From Roseburia sp. 499 (lineage in GTDB: Bacteria > Bacillota > Clostridia > Lachnospirales > Lachnospiraceae), in assembly GCF_001940225.2 (NCBI RefSeq), contig NZ_CP135164.1, forward strand, positions 1 through 64,000: a stretch of 64,000 bases of DNA, given 5' to 3'. Positions 41,401 to 48,697 of this stretch are shown piece after piece. Each line of letters begins with the position of its first letter. Positions within the stretch are counted from its first letter, which is position 1. The position numbers were made by a program, and so were the translations under genes. The notes beneath the pieces were generated by a model. The model did no database searches. It had not been told where the DNA came from and was given only the letters and a program-made list of their open reading frames with translations.

Positions 41401-41481
41401 TCTAAAATCAAAGAAGCAGTGGAAAATGTTGCTTTTTTAGATATTGTAGAGCAAATTTCCAAGATAGAACAGATATTATAA
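38449..41481 (+). CDS. Hybrid histidine kinase (7TMR-DISM type) with receiver and Hpt
   Basis: A 1010-residue membrane kinase. One N-terminal membrane segment (10-30), an extracellular beta-rich domain (35-165), a seven-segment 7TMR-DISM region (175-390), HisKA with NMSHEIRTPLNAML (phospho-His near 415), HATPase with TGLGMNIVQEL, a receiver with VLMDHMMPGMNG (Asp near 717) and a C-terminal Hpt domain with VHGLKSASKVVGA (His near 873). All phosphorelay residues are present. The Hpt can pass phosphate to separate receivers such as those of the genes on either side. Confidence 0.92.
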   Translation: MKDFLKRKWQVILYFILLGFTFFFFHLAGQSGEDYRFKLRDEIEFESLWKYEFSNGTSGVTELPAQLEGGDSEKLTLTNTLPEMPEDTTFVFRSRHKHVKIYVGGRCVYDNTLEEKETVFPMPGNVWIEVSLGKEDSGKEIRLEETGDNNHYLEGPGSVYLGERASFLMKLQSDNIGTIVGASVLLIIAFILLMVWIMLYIITRESYNECLCLALFTLSISLWGYTESRNLQFVFSNMKQFSIFAFEILALAPVPIARYFAYSEREKTKRLAKIAATIPMVVWIMNNTLHFLHIKDLAETLKVTQIMIVADTIFIAYIQVSDIIYNLKRDDVNVRKSYWRIPLYGLGVLVPLLMVDLSKYILSNKYYVSQANLTCIGIVVYILTLACHSGLKLVSENFKAMSANEAKSQFLANMSHEIRTPLNAMLGLNEMILRSTSDEKILEYASDIQNSGENLKEIINKILDLSKIESGKMEIINISYSTVQLLDNVTSMITALAEKKGLYLKLEIDPNLPEQLIGDDAHIRQVLVNLMTNAVKYTKEGGVTFKVQMLEEAKKDKTCKVLFSVKDTGIGIREEDKERLFVKFERLDYNKNKNVEGTGLGMNIVQELLGAMRSKIEVDSIYGKGSEFYFILPQRVAVSECIGDYEAGRRNRSKEKEQRERYIAPEARILIVDDVPVNLKVARGLLKPIKIQIDTADSGMAAVGMVEKHRYDVVLMDHMMPGMNGIEATKRIRELTDKTGDTYYCKLPILALTANVMTGMYEKYIEEGMQDFVSKPIDGNELEEVLRKWLPKEKIIYEEDSTQEAETATNEVASTEWEVNIAGIDAVEAKKYYSDKDLYEECLNDYLVSAPKTAEKIRKFREEHDQENYTITVHGLKSASKVVGAMEISERARQLEEYCHQGDYESAWNGTDELLEMLEQCAGNIRQYLGIGNDESVRMLSKEEMLEELSVLKSVAENFDMQGLLEWEKALEGAGVQEAYMDDWSKIKEAVENVAFLDIVEQISKIEQIL

Positions 41482-41523
41482 AATAAAGAAATGCCTATAT
41501 ATGGAGAAGGACAGGTGGTTCGT

Positions 41524-43179
41524 ATGGCAACAAAGAACCAGATTTTGATTGTGGATGATAGTAAGTTCAACCGTACATCTTTTGGAGATATCTTAAGAGA
41601 AAATTATGAGATTTTAGAAGCGGAGAGTGGAAAAGATGCGCTTTGGATATTGGGAAAGAATCGGGATACAATAGCTCTAATTATTCTGGATTTGGTAATG
41701 CCGATTATGGATGGTTTTAGTTTTTTGGAAGTGGTACAAAAGATAGAGGGATATCGGTATATTCCTATTATCGTATCTACCACAGATGATAATGAAGAAA
41801 ATGAAAAACGCTGTTTGGAACTTGGAGCATGGGATTTTATTTCAAAAACATTTCATCCGGATATTATTCGATTTCGGGTAAAAAATGCCATTGAGAAGAG
41901 TAAAGTGCGTGAATTGGAGTATGATGCACTGACGGGAATTTTTACACAGCAGAAGTTTCATCAGGCAACAAGAGAGATGTTAAATGAAGGGAAAAACAAG
42001 AAGTTTGCCTATATTCACTTTGATGTGGAGCGGTTTAAGATAATCAACTCTTTTTATGGTTCAAAAGAGGGAGATCGCCTGATTTGCAGAGTGGCAGATA
42101 TTATCAAGGAGACGATGGATTGTTATGGAAAGTGTACCTATGGAAGACTTACCGGGGACATTTTTGGAATTTGTATGCCTTTTGAGACAGTAGATGTGAT
42201 ATCTCAAATGATAGAGGGAATACAGAGTCGGATAGCACGATTTTTTGTACCATACTTTTTAGAAACATCGGCAGGAATTTATATCATCGAAGATAATGAC
42301 ATGGAATTGTCTGCCGTTTTTGAAAAGGCGTATATTGCAGCCAAGAAGTGTAAGGGAAATTACATGATGCGCAATACCTTTTATACCACAGAAATGGGAG
42401 AAGAGGTTATGCGTGAACAGAGGATTGTGGATGCTATGGAAACGGCATTGCGTGAGCAGCAGTTTATGGTATATTTTCAGCCAAAGTACGAATTGAAAGG
42501 GAGTAAACCGTATGGTGCGGAGGCATTGGTGCGTTGGCAGAAGCCGGATGGAAGCTTGGTGCCACCTGGGGAGTTTATTTCTATTTTTGAAAAAAATGGA
42601 TTTATCATCAAATTAGACTATTATGTGTGGGAAAATGTGTGTCAGTTCATTCGGAGAGAACTGAATGCAGGAAGAGAGCTGGCACCTATTTCTGTAAATG
42701 TGTCCAGGGTAAATTTGTATAATCCACGTTTTTTGGATTCGCTGATTGATTTGGTAGAGAAGTATAAGATTTCACCGAAGTATTTAAATCTGGAATTGAC
42801 AGAAAGTGCGTTTGTGGATAATTTAATGTTGGTTCAGAAGGCGGTGAAGTATCTGCACAAGGCAGGGTTTACTATTTTTATGGACGATTTCGGAAGTGGT
42901 TATTCTTCCTTAAATACGTTGAAGGATATTGAATTAGATGTGCTGAAAATAGATATGAAGTTTCTATCAAAAGGTGAGGAAGGAAAGGGAGCGAAGATTC
43001 TTAAGGCAATTGTTTCTATGGCAAAGGATTTGGACATGCCGGTGATTGTAGAAGGGGTAGAAGAGAAGGAGCAGGTAGAGTTTTTAAAAGGATTGGGATG
43101 TGATTACATTCAGGGATATTATTTTGCAGAACCTATGACACAGGAACAGTATTGTGAATTGATAAAGGAGAAGGGATAG
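41524..43179 (+). CDS. Receiver-GGDEF-EAL response regulator (probable c-di-GMP phosphodiesterase)
   Basis: A 551-residue protein. Receiver at 1-125 (LIVDDSKFN; Asp near 55 in LIILDLVMPIMDG), GGDEF at 135-290 and EAL at 310-550. The cyclase signature reads TGDIF, not GGDEF, so synthesis is probably lost, though the domain may bind GTP. The EAL domain keeps AEALVRWQ, SVNVSR, LELTES, MDDFGSGYS, KIDMKF, VEGVEE and QGYYF, so it should degrade cyclic-di-GMP. Start at 41524; a GTG/ATG further upstream is not needed. It follows the hybrid kinase by 43 bp and probably receives its phosphate. Confidence 0.9.
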   Translation: MATKNQILIVDDSKFNRTSFGDILRENYEILEAESGKDALWILGKNRDTIALIILDLVMPIMDGFSFLEVVQKIEGYRYIPIIVSTTDDNEENEKRCLELGAWDFISKTFHPDIIRFRVKNAIEKSKVRELEYDALTGIFTQQKFHQATREMLNEGKNKKFAYIHFDVERFKIINSFYGSKEGDRLICRVADIIKETMDCYGKCTYGRLTGDIFGICMPFETVDVISQMIEGIQSRIARFFVPYFLETSAGIYIIEDNDMELSAVFEKAYIAAKKCKGNYMMRNTFYTTEMGEEVMREQRIVDAMETALREQQFMVYFQPKYELKGSKPYGAEALVRWQKPDGSLVPPGEFISIFEKNGFIIKLDYYVWENVCQFIRRELNAGRELAPISVNVSRVNLYNPRFLDSLIDLVEKYKISPKYLNLELTESAFVDNLMLVQKAVKYLHKAGFTIFMDDFGSGYSSLNTLKDIELDVLKIDMKFLSKGEEGKGAKILKAIVSMAKDLDMPVIVEGVEEKEQVEFLKGLGCDYIQGYYFAEPMTQEQYCELIKEKG

Positions 43180-43328
43180 AGTTTTGGCGTGAAAATGGTT
43201 GACAAAATATCAAAAAAATGACAAAATTCTTGTATCGCGTGTGATTTTGGGCAAAAGAAGGAGGGAACAATGATAAGGGTTGTGGAAAGGCACGGGATAA
43301 TATAGTAAATTTATGGAGATGTAAACGT

Positions 43329-43880
43329 ATGAAGAAAAAAAGTAAGGCAGGTATTATCGTTGCAATTGTACTGGGCGTACTTTGTGCAGCAATGATTGCT
43401 CTTTGCGTTGTAATGTTTGTGAATGGTTCTGCAGGAAAGTTAAGTCAGAAATCAAGAACAGACAAAAAGAGTGACTTTAAAGAAACAGAAGAAGCGGATG
43501 GTGATGATGAGTATGAGGGCACCGGAGAAGACTTCGAGATAGTAATTAATCAGGTTGCGACGACAGAAGAAACAACAGTAACGGATTATCTTTGCGCAGA
43601 GAGTAACCAGAGAGAATTGACAGAAGAGGATGTAACAGCGCTGCAAAGCCAGATAGTAGAAGGGCTTCCGGCTGATAAGGACATCATTCAAATGGTAATT
43701 AATGAGATGTATGCAAGAAGAGGTTACCAGTTTACAGATCAGGCAATTCAGGATTACTTCAATTCCAAGACATGGTATCAGGAAGTAGCAGAAAAGACAG
43801 ATGATATGAATGCTGTTTTTGAATCTATGACAGATGTAGAAAAGGCAAATGTTGAATTTCTGCAGACATATGTACAGTAG
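43329..43880 (+). CDS. YARHG-domain membrane-anchored protein
   Basis: A 183-residue protein with one N-terminal membrane segment (residues 8-30), an acidic linker (EEADGDDEYEGTG) and a YARHG domain with YARRGYQFTDQAIQDYF, a motif of extracellular proteins. Its Cys in the loop is single. It is the first of three genes for membrane-anchored proteins. A small ORF of 11 codons with AAGGAGGG lies upstream at 43,270-43,305, in an otherwise unmarked 149-bp gap. Confidence 0.75.
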   Translation: MKKKSKAGIIVAIVLGVLCAAMIALCVVMFVNGSAGKLSQKSRTDKKSDFKETEEADGDDEYEGTGEDFEIVINQVATTEETTVTDYLCAESNQRELTEEDVTALQSQIVEGLPADKDIIQMVINEMYARRGYQFTDQAIQDYFNSKTWYQEVAEKTDDMNAVFESMTDVEKANVEFLQTYVQ

Positions 43881-43894
43881 GGAGGAGAAGAGAA

Positions 43895-45154
43895 ATGTTT
43901 TGTCAAAATTGTGGAACAAAGAATAATGATGCATCCGTATTTTGCGAGAATTGTGGAGCAAAATTGGAAAAACCGGTGCAGCCGGCACAACCAACACAAC
44001 CAGTACAACCGGCACAACCGGTACAGCCAACACAGCCGGTACAGCCAGCGAAACCGGCAAAGCCAAGAAAGCCAATTTCAAAGGCGTGGATTGTTGTTGC
44101 AGTAGAAGCAGTTGCTTTGATTGCAGCGGTTGTAGTATTTTTTAAAATTGGAAATGATATATATAGCCCGGAAAAGGTAGCTGAGAAGTTTTTCGTGGAA
44201 GTGGCTAATCATAACTTCAAGGAAGCATATAAGACATTAGATGTGGAAGAAGATGATTTTATCAACGAAAAGAACTTTGAAAATGCTAGCTGTAATATGG
44301 AATTAAGCAAGGTTACAAACTATAAAATAAAGAGAAGTAGAGGAAGTGACAGTCTTGGAAAAGATATTGAAATTTCCTATCGAACCAAGGGTGGCTCTTC
44401 TACACATAGCTATAATATTTCTGTAAGCAAGAAGACAGGTAAAAATGCACTGTTCTTTGAGAAATGGGAAGTAAGTCCGGAATCTATGATTGTAGAGGAC
44501 TTTTATGTTGATATTCCGGTTGGCGCAGAAGTTACAGTTGACGGAGTGAAGCTGGATAAGGAGTATGCAGACAAGAAGAATTCGACAGATACGATTCAGT
44601 CATATAAAATACCGGCAATGTTTGCAGGTGAACACCAGATAGTGGTGACAAAGGAAGGCATGAAGGAAGTAAGAAAACTCGTAGATACGGATGTGGATTA
44701 TGGATATAGCCTTTATAATATGTCACCGGATGAAGAAGTGTTGGAAGAGGTACTCAAAACAGCATCAGAGGATTTGAAGAAAATTTATAGTGCTGCGGCA
44801 GAAGGAAAAGATTTTGACGCTGTAGCAGATTTATTCTCCAAAGATGAAGATTATCAGGAGGATGCAAAAGAAGAGTATGAGAATTTGGTTACAGACTTAT
44901 TAGACAATGAATATACAACACTGAACAAATTGTCCTTTTCTAATTTAGAAGGAGAGGCATATCTGAATTACTGGGATGAAGAGAGTGTGGAAGTATATTT
45001 TCAGTTTGATTATGTTGCAGAGTATACAGAACATTGGTTTGGAGAAGACACCAATGAAAGCTACGATGATACCAGTAGCGTATATTTGAATTTTGTATAT
45101 GAAGATGGAAAATGGGTGTTGATGGGATTTGATGCACCATACATATATTATTAG
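43895..45154 (+). CDS. Zinc-ribbon membrane protein with TcaA-like layout
   Basis: A 419-residue protein. Two CxxC pairs (CQNCGTKNNDASVFCENCG) form a cytoplasmic zinc ribbon, followed by a Pro/Gln-rich repeat linker, one membrane segment (residues 64-84) and an extracellular portion with two mixed alpha/beta domains (VGAEVTVDGVKLD is a TcaA-like repeat). TcaA-type proteins affect cell-wall stress and antibiotic susceptibility; no direct function is claimed. AGGGAGGAGAAGAGAA precedes it and it follows the YARHG gene by 14 bp. Confidence 0.78.
   Translation: MFCQNCGTKNNDASVFCENCGAKLEKPVQPAQPTQPVQPAQPVQPTQPVQPAKPAKPRKPISKAWIVVAVEAVALIAAVVVFFKIGNDIYSPEKVAEKFFVEVANHNFKEAYKTLDVEEDDFINEKNFENASCNMELSKVTNYKIKRSRGSDSLGKDIEISYRTKGGSSTHSYNISVSKKTGKNALFFEKWEVSPESMIVEDFYVDIPVGAEVTVDGVKLDKEYADKKNSTDTIQSYKIPAMFAGEHQIVVTKEGMKEVRKLVDTDVDYGYSLYNMSPDEEVLEEVLKTASEDLKKIYSAAAEGKDFDAVADLFSKDEDYQEDAKEEYENLVTDLLDNEYTTLNKLSFSNLEGEAYLNYWDEESVEVYFQFDYVAEYTEHWFGEDTNESYDDTSSVYLNFVYEDGKWVLMGFDAPYIYY
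43975..44064 (+). repeat. Pro-Gln minisatellite
   Basis: About nine imperfect 9-bp units of the form CCGGTACAG/CCAACACAA, coding for VQPAQP-like repeats in the linker of the zinc-ribbon protein. Units are in frame, so copy-number changes would only alter linker length. Confidence 0.75.
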
Positions 45155-45168
45155 GAGGAGAATTAGAA

Positions 45169-46005
45169 ATGGCAAGATTTTGTACAAGATGTGGAAAACC
45201 ATTAGAAGAAGGAGAGGTTTGCAACTGCGGACAGGAAGTAACAGCACAGCAGGCAGCACCACAGCAACAGACAGCACCACAGCAGCAGGCAGCACCACAG
45301 GCTGGTTATATGCCGAATGAACAGCAGTTCCAGCAGACACAGCAGGCAGTAACAGGATTTTTATCCAAAATGTTCGGAGCATTTATTAATGTAATTAAGC
45401 ATCCGGTTACAGCCGGAAGAAACATGATTCTGACTGCAGACTGGGGAGTAAGCATTGCGCTTATTGTATTACAGGGTATCTTCACTGCTATTTTTGGAGC
45501 AGTAGCCGGAAAAACAGCAGTAGGATTTTTAGGTGGTTTTAGTTCCTTATTCGGTGAGATTAAAATACCTTATGCAAAAATTATTTTTGGAACATTAGCA
45601 ATTTCCGTTGCACTGTCTTTCGTGTTAGCGTTGTTGTTAATGATTGGAAATATGATTATTAAAAATACTTTGGGTTATAAAGAAATGCTGGGAGCAGTAG
45701 CCTCCAGAAGCTGTGTTATTGTAATTACTACAATTATTGCAATTATTGTATTTTTGATTCATACGCAGACTGGTGTCATTGTTTGGGGCGTAGGAAATAT
45801 CTGGGGATTTTTCATTATTCTTCAGGCTATGCCATTGGCTGATGAAAAAATGCGCGATAAGTTACCAACTGTAATGATATTAGTATATCTTATCTTTATG
45901 TTACTGACATCTTTATGTGTGTATAAGGGAAGCAGTCTGTATACACCGTCAGTAGAAGATGATTACGAAGATTATATGGATGATCTTGACAGTTGGTTTA
46001 ATTAA
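45169..46005 (+). CDS. Zinc-ribbon multi-pass membrane protein
   Basis: A 278-residue protein: zinc ribbon at the N-terminus (CTRCGKPLEEGEVCNCG), a Gln/Ala/Pro-rich linker with tandem repeats, and about five membrane segments from residue 80 to 250 with a Yip1-like look, ending in an acidic tail. GGAGGAGAATTAGAA precedes it. It follows the zinc-ribbon gene by 14 bp and ends before a strong terminator. Function unknown; perhaps part of an envelope-stress cluster. Confidence 0.72.
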   Translation: MARFCTRCGKPLEEGEVCNCGQEVTAQQAAPQQQTAPQQQAAPQAGYMPNEQQFQQTQQAVTGFLSKMFGAFINVIKHPVTAGRNMILTADWGVSIALIVLQGIFTAIFGAVAGKTAVGFLGGFSSLFGEIKIPYAKIIFGTLAISVALSFVLALLLMIGNMIIKNTLGYKEMLGAVASRSCVIVITTIIAIIVFLIHTQTGVIVWGVGNIWGFFIILQAMPLADEKMRDKLPTVMILVYLIFMLLTSLCVYKGSSLYTPSVEDDYEDYMDDLDSWFN

Positions 46006-46028
46006 GAAATATCATAAGAACCAGAAAA

Positions 46029-46057
46029 AGGATTCCGTTCGCGGAATTCTTTTTTTA
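46029..46057 (+). terminator. Terminator before the flagellar block
   Basis: AGGATTCCG and CGGAATTCT around TTCG, followed by T7. Confidence 0.88.
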
Positions 46058-46064
46058 TTGCGCC

Positions 46065-46091
46065 TAAAGTTTTTGAGAGAACGACCGATAA
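46065..46091 (+). promoter_or_regulatory. Sigma-D (sigma-28) promoter of flgM
   Basis: TAAA (46065-46068), 15-bp spacer, ACCGATAA (46084-46091), against the consensus TAAA-N15-GCCGATAA. It drives flgM and the genes downstream. Confidence 0.85.
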
Positions 46092-46152
46092 ATAGATTAG
46101 AATCGAGATAAATACTATGAAATATAGTAGAAAATAGAAAGGAGATGCCGTT

Positions 46153-46437
46153 ATGCGTGTAGAAGCATATAATCAGATTGCACAAGTTTATAATTCAGCA
46201 AAGGCTTCTAAGATAAAGGGAGCACAAGCATCAGGAAAACGTGATGAAGTGCAGATTTCCCAGGCTGGTCGCGATTATCAGGTGGCAAAGCAGGCAGTGG
46301 CAGAAACCTCCGATATCAGAGAAGATAAGGTTGCACAGTTAAAGGCAGAGATTGAATCTGGTAACTACAAAGTAGAAACAGGAGATTTTGCAGCAAAGTT
46401 AATAGAGAAGTACAATGCGTATAATATATATCTGTAG
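46153..46437 (+). CDS. flgM: Anti-sigma-28 factor FlgM
   Basis: A 94-residue FlgM: unstructured N-terminus, then KVAQLKAEIESGNYKVETGD and a helical ending KLIEKYNAY, the region that holds the sigma factor. It blocks sigma-D until exported through the finished hook-basal body. AGAAAGGAGATGCCGTT precedes the ATG. Being under a sigma-D promoter, it forms a negative feedback. First gene of the late-flagellar operon. Confidence 0.88.
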   Translation: MRVEAYNQIAQVYNSAKASKIKGAQASGKRDEVQISQAGRDYQVAKQAVAETSDIREDKVAQLKAEIESGNYKVETGDFAAKLIEKYNAYNIYL

Positions 46438-46452
46438 AAATGAGGTTTGAAC

Positions 46453-46965
46453 GTGGCTAGTCTAATGGAAGATTTCATAGATGTCCTTGAAAAGGAAAAC
46501 GAGGAATATGAACGACTGACAGAACTGTCGACAGAAAAACGACAGATTATTATAAATGGGGATGTACCTGCTCTTGAGGATATGACGGGAAAAGAACAGG
46601 AAATAACCAGTAATCTGAAGAATCTGGAAAATAGAAGACAACAGGTTGTGAAAGATATGGCTATCGTACTTAGTAAAAAGCCTGAGGAGCTGACAATTAC
46701 TAATATGATAGCATTTTTAGATAAACAGCCGGAAGAACAACAGAAGCTTCAGGATATTCGGGAAAGACTGAAGGCGACACTTACCCAGATGGCAGATATT
46801 AATACACAGAATGAGATTTTGCTGACCCAGGCAATGGAAATGGTAGAATTTGACCTGACGCTTTTTAAAAGCATGCGTCAGGCACCTACAACAGCAAATT
46901 ATGATAAAAGGGCAAATAATACCGGGGATGTGCTGGGCAGCCGGGGATTTGATGCGAAACAGTAG
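46453..46965 (+). CDS. flgN: Flagellar export chaperone FlgN
   Basis: A 170-residue helical protein of the FlgN family with long coiled regions (LMEDFIDVLEKENEEYERLT, ENRRQQVVKDMAIV). It should deliver hook-associated proteins FlgK and FlgL to the export gate. GTG start at 46453 with GAGGT upstream; TTG at 46447 is possible. The C-terminus is charged and Asn-rich as expected. Confidence 0.82.
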   Translation: MASLMEDFIDVLEKENEEYERLTELSTEKRQIIINGDVPALEDMTGKEQEITSNLKNLENRRQQVVKDMAIVLSKKPEELTITNMIAFLDKQPEEQQKLQDIRERLKATLTQMADINTQNEILLTQAMEMVEFDLTLFKSMRQAPTTANYDKRANNTGDVLGSRGFDAKQ

Positions 46966-46979
46966 GAGGAAGAACAAAC

Positions 46980-48680
46980 ATGGCAAATGGAATGGGAAGT
47001 CTGTATATTGGGGCATCCGGATTACAGAATAGTCAGAATGCATTAAATACTACTGCAAACAACCTGGCAAACGTAGAAACAACCGGATATGTCAGACAGC
47101 AGGTATTATTTTCAGATAGAGATTACAATACCTTTGATAAAAAATCAGCAATTAGCATGCAGCAGGCGGGACTTGGTGTAAATATTGCAGATGTAGTACA
47201 TACAAGGGATTATTTTTTGGATAAATATTATCGTACAGAGAATGGACGACAGGCATTTTATGATGCGACCAATGAGGCTGTTCAGGAGGTAATCACCTCT
47301 TTTCAGGAATTAGAAGGAACAACCTTCCAGAGTGGAATGTATGATTTCTGGACTGCTTTTCAGGAATTTGCAAAAATACCGGATTCTTCTGTGAACCAGA
47401 ATCTGATTATTCAGAAGGGAACTTTGTTTATTGAACGGGCGCAGGGAATTTACGATAACATGAAGTCCTATCAGAGTAAGATTAACTTGAAGGTTTCCGA
47501 GTCTATTGACCGTATCAACGAATTGGGACATACCATTCAGGAATTGAATCTTCAGATTCAGAAGGTGGAAGCTGGTAAGATAGAAACAGCAATGACTCTG
47601 AGGGATGAAAGAGATAATGCGTTAGATGAACTTTCTAAGTATGCACAGATAGATTTTGAAGAGACATCAGATGGAATCGTAAAGGTAAAATTAGAAGGAG
47701 TACGATTTGTAGACGAAGTCCATGTATTTGAAATGGGACAGAAGGTTGACAGAATGACCGGATTTATCACACCGACCTGGCCGCATTTATCAGATGAAAG
47801 TCTTGGACAGTATACAGAAGTATTTGATTATAGCGTAGACATTAGCTCTGAAATGGATACAGATATAGGAATCCTAAAGGCACAGGTGTTGGCAAGAGGA
47901 GATCATATTGCCAATTATACAGATGTGGCGGGACTTACAGCAGATCAATATAATGATGGAGCCGGAATGTCTGTTATGCTTTCTGCTCAGGCGGAATTCG
48001 ACCAATTGGTGCATGGAGTTATGACGGCAATCAATGACGTGTTAAGTCCGTTAACCACAGCAAGTTTTACTGGCGCAGACGGAACAGTTTACAATAATGT
48101 AAAGATTTGGGATGAAGAAAAAGGCTGTGTAGGAAACGATGGTCAGAAACCGGGACGTGAATTATTTGTGAGACGTGGTATGGAACGTTATACAGCAGTA
48201 GAAGGAAATGATGGAAAGACCTATTATGTATATAATGAAGAAGATACCACAGATACATCTAAAATGTATACGACCTATGGTGTATCTATCAATCAGGATT
48301 TACTGGAGGCAGAATCCAATCTCCCGTATTTAAGACAGAATGGTGAAGTTGCACAGTCAATGGCGGAAGAATTGGCAGCAATATGGGAAAATAAAGGATT
48401 GATACTGAATCCGAATGATACGGACCCTTGTACTTTTGAAGGTTATTATGAAAAGTTCATGAATGGACTGGCTACAAAGGGAAATGTATATGAAAGTGTT
48501 GCACAGAGCCTTTCCGGTTCGGTGACCAGTATTGAAAATCAGCGTCAGCAGGTAATCGGAGTTTCGGCAGATGAAGAGTTGACCAATATGATAAAGTACC
48601 AGAATGCGTATAATGCAGCAAGTCGGTACATTAACGTAATTTCTGAAATGTTAGAACACATTATAACTCAGCTTGGATAA
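46980..48680 (+). CDS. flgK: Hook-filament junction protein FlgK (copy 1)
   Basis: A 566-residue FlgK: the N-terminal MGSLYIGASGLQNSQNALNT and NNLANVETTGYVRQQ are the conserved rod/hook helices, and the C-terminus (EELTNMIKYQNAYNAASRYI) the matching helix. Forms the first junction ring between hook and filament. AGGAGGAAGAACAAAC precedes it. Followed after 17 bp by a second FlgK-like gene. Confidence 0.92.
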   Translation: MANGMGSLYIGASGLQNSQNALNTTANNLANVETTGYVRQQVLFSDRDYNTFDKKSAISMQQAGLGVNIADVVHTRDYFLDKYYRTENGRQAFYDATNEAVQEVITSFQELEGTTFQSGMYDFWTAFQEFAKIPDSSVNQNLIIQKGTLFIERAQGIYDNMKSYQSKINLKVSESIDRINELGHTIQELNLQIQKVEAGKIETAMTLRDERDNALDELSKYAQIDFEETSDGIVKVKLEGVRFVDEVHVFEMGQKVDRMTGFITPTWPHLSDESLGQYTEVFDYSVDISSEMDTDIGILKAQVLARGDHIANYTDVAGLTADQYNDGAGMSVMLSAQAEFDQLVHGVMTAINDVLSPLTTASFTGADGTVYNNVKIWDEEKGCVGNDGQKPGRELFVRRGMERYTAVEGNDGKTYYVYNEEDTTDTSKMYTTYGVSINQDLLEAESNLPYLRQNGEVAQSMAEELAAIWENKGLILNPNDTDPCTFEGYYEKFMNGLATKGNVYESVAQSLSGSVTSIENQRQQVIGVSADEELTNMIKYQNAYNAASRYINVISEMLEHIITQLG

Positions 48681-48697
48681 GAATAAGAGGTGAAAAT

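Noticed and set aside
43452..44081. A 209-codon minus-strand frame rich in Val/Pro
   Set aside because: It is the reverse of the YARHG and Pro-Gln-repeat coding regions, so its length is explained by repeat composition.
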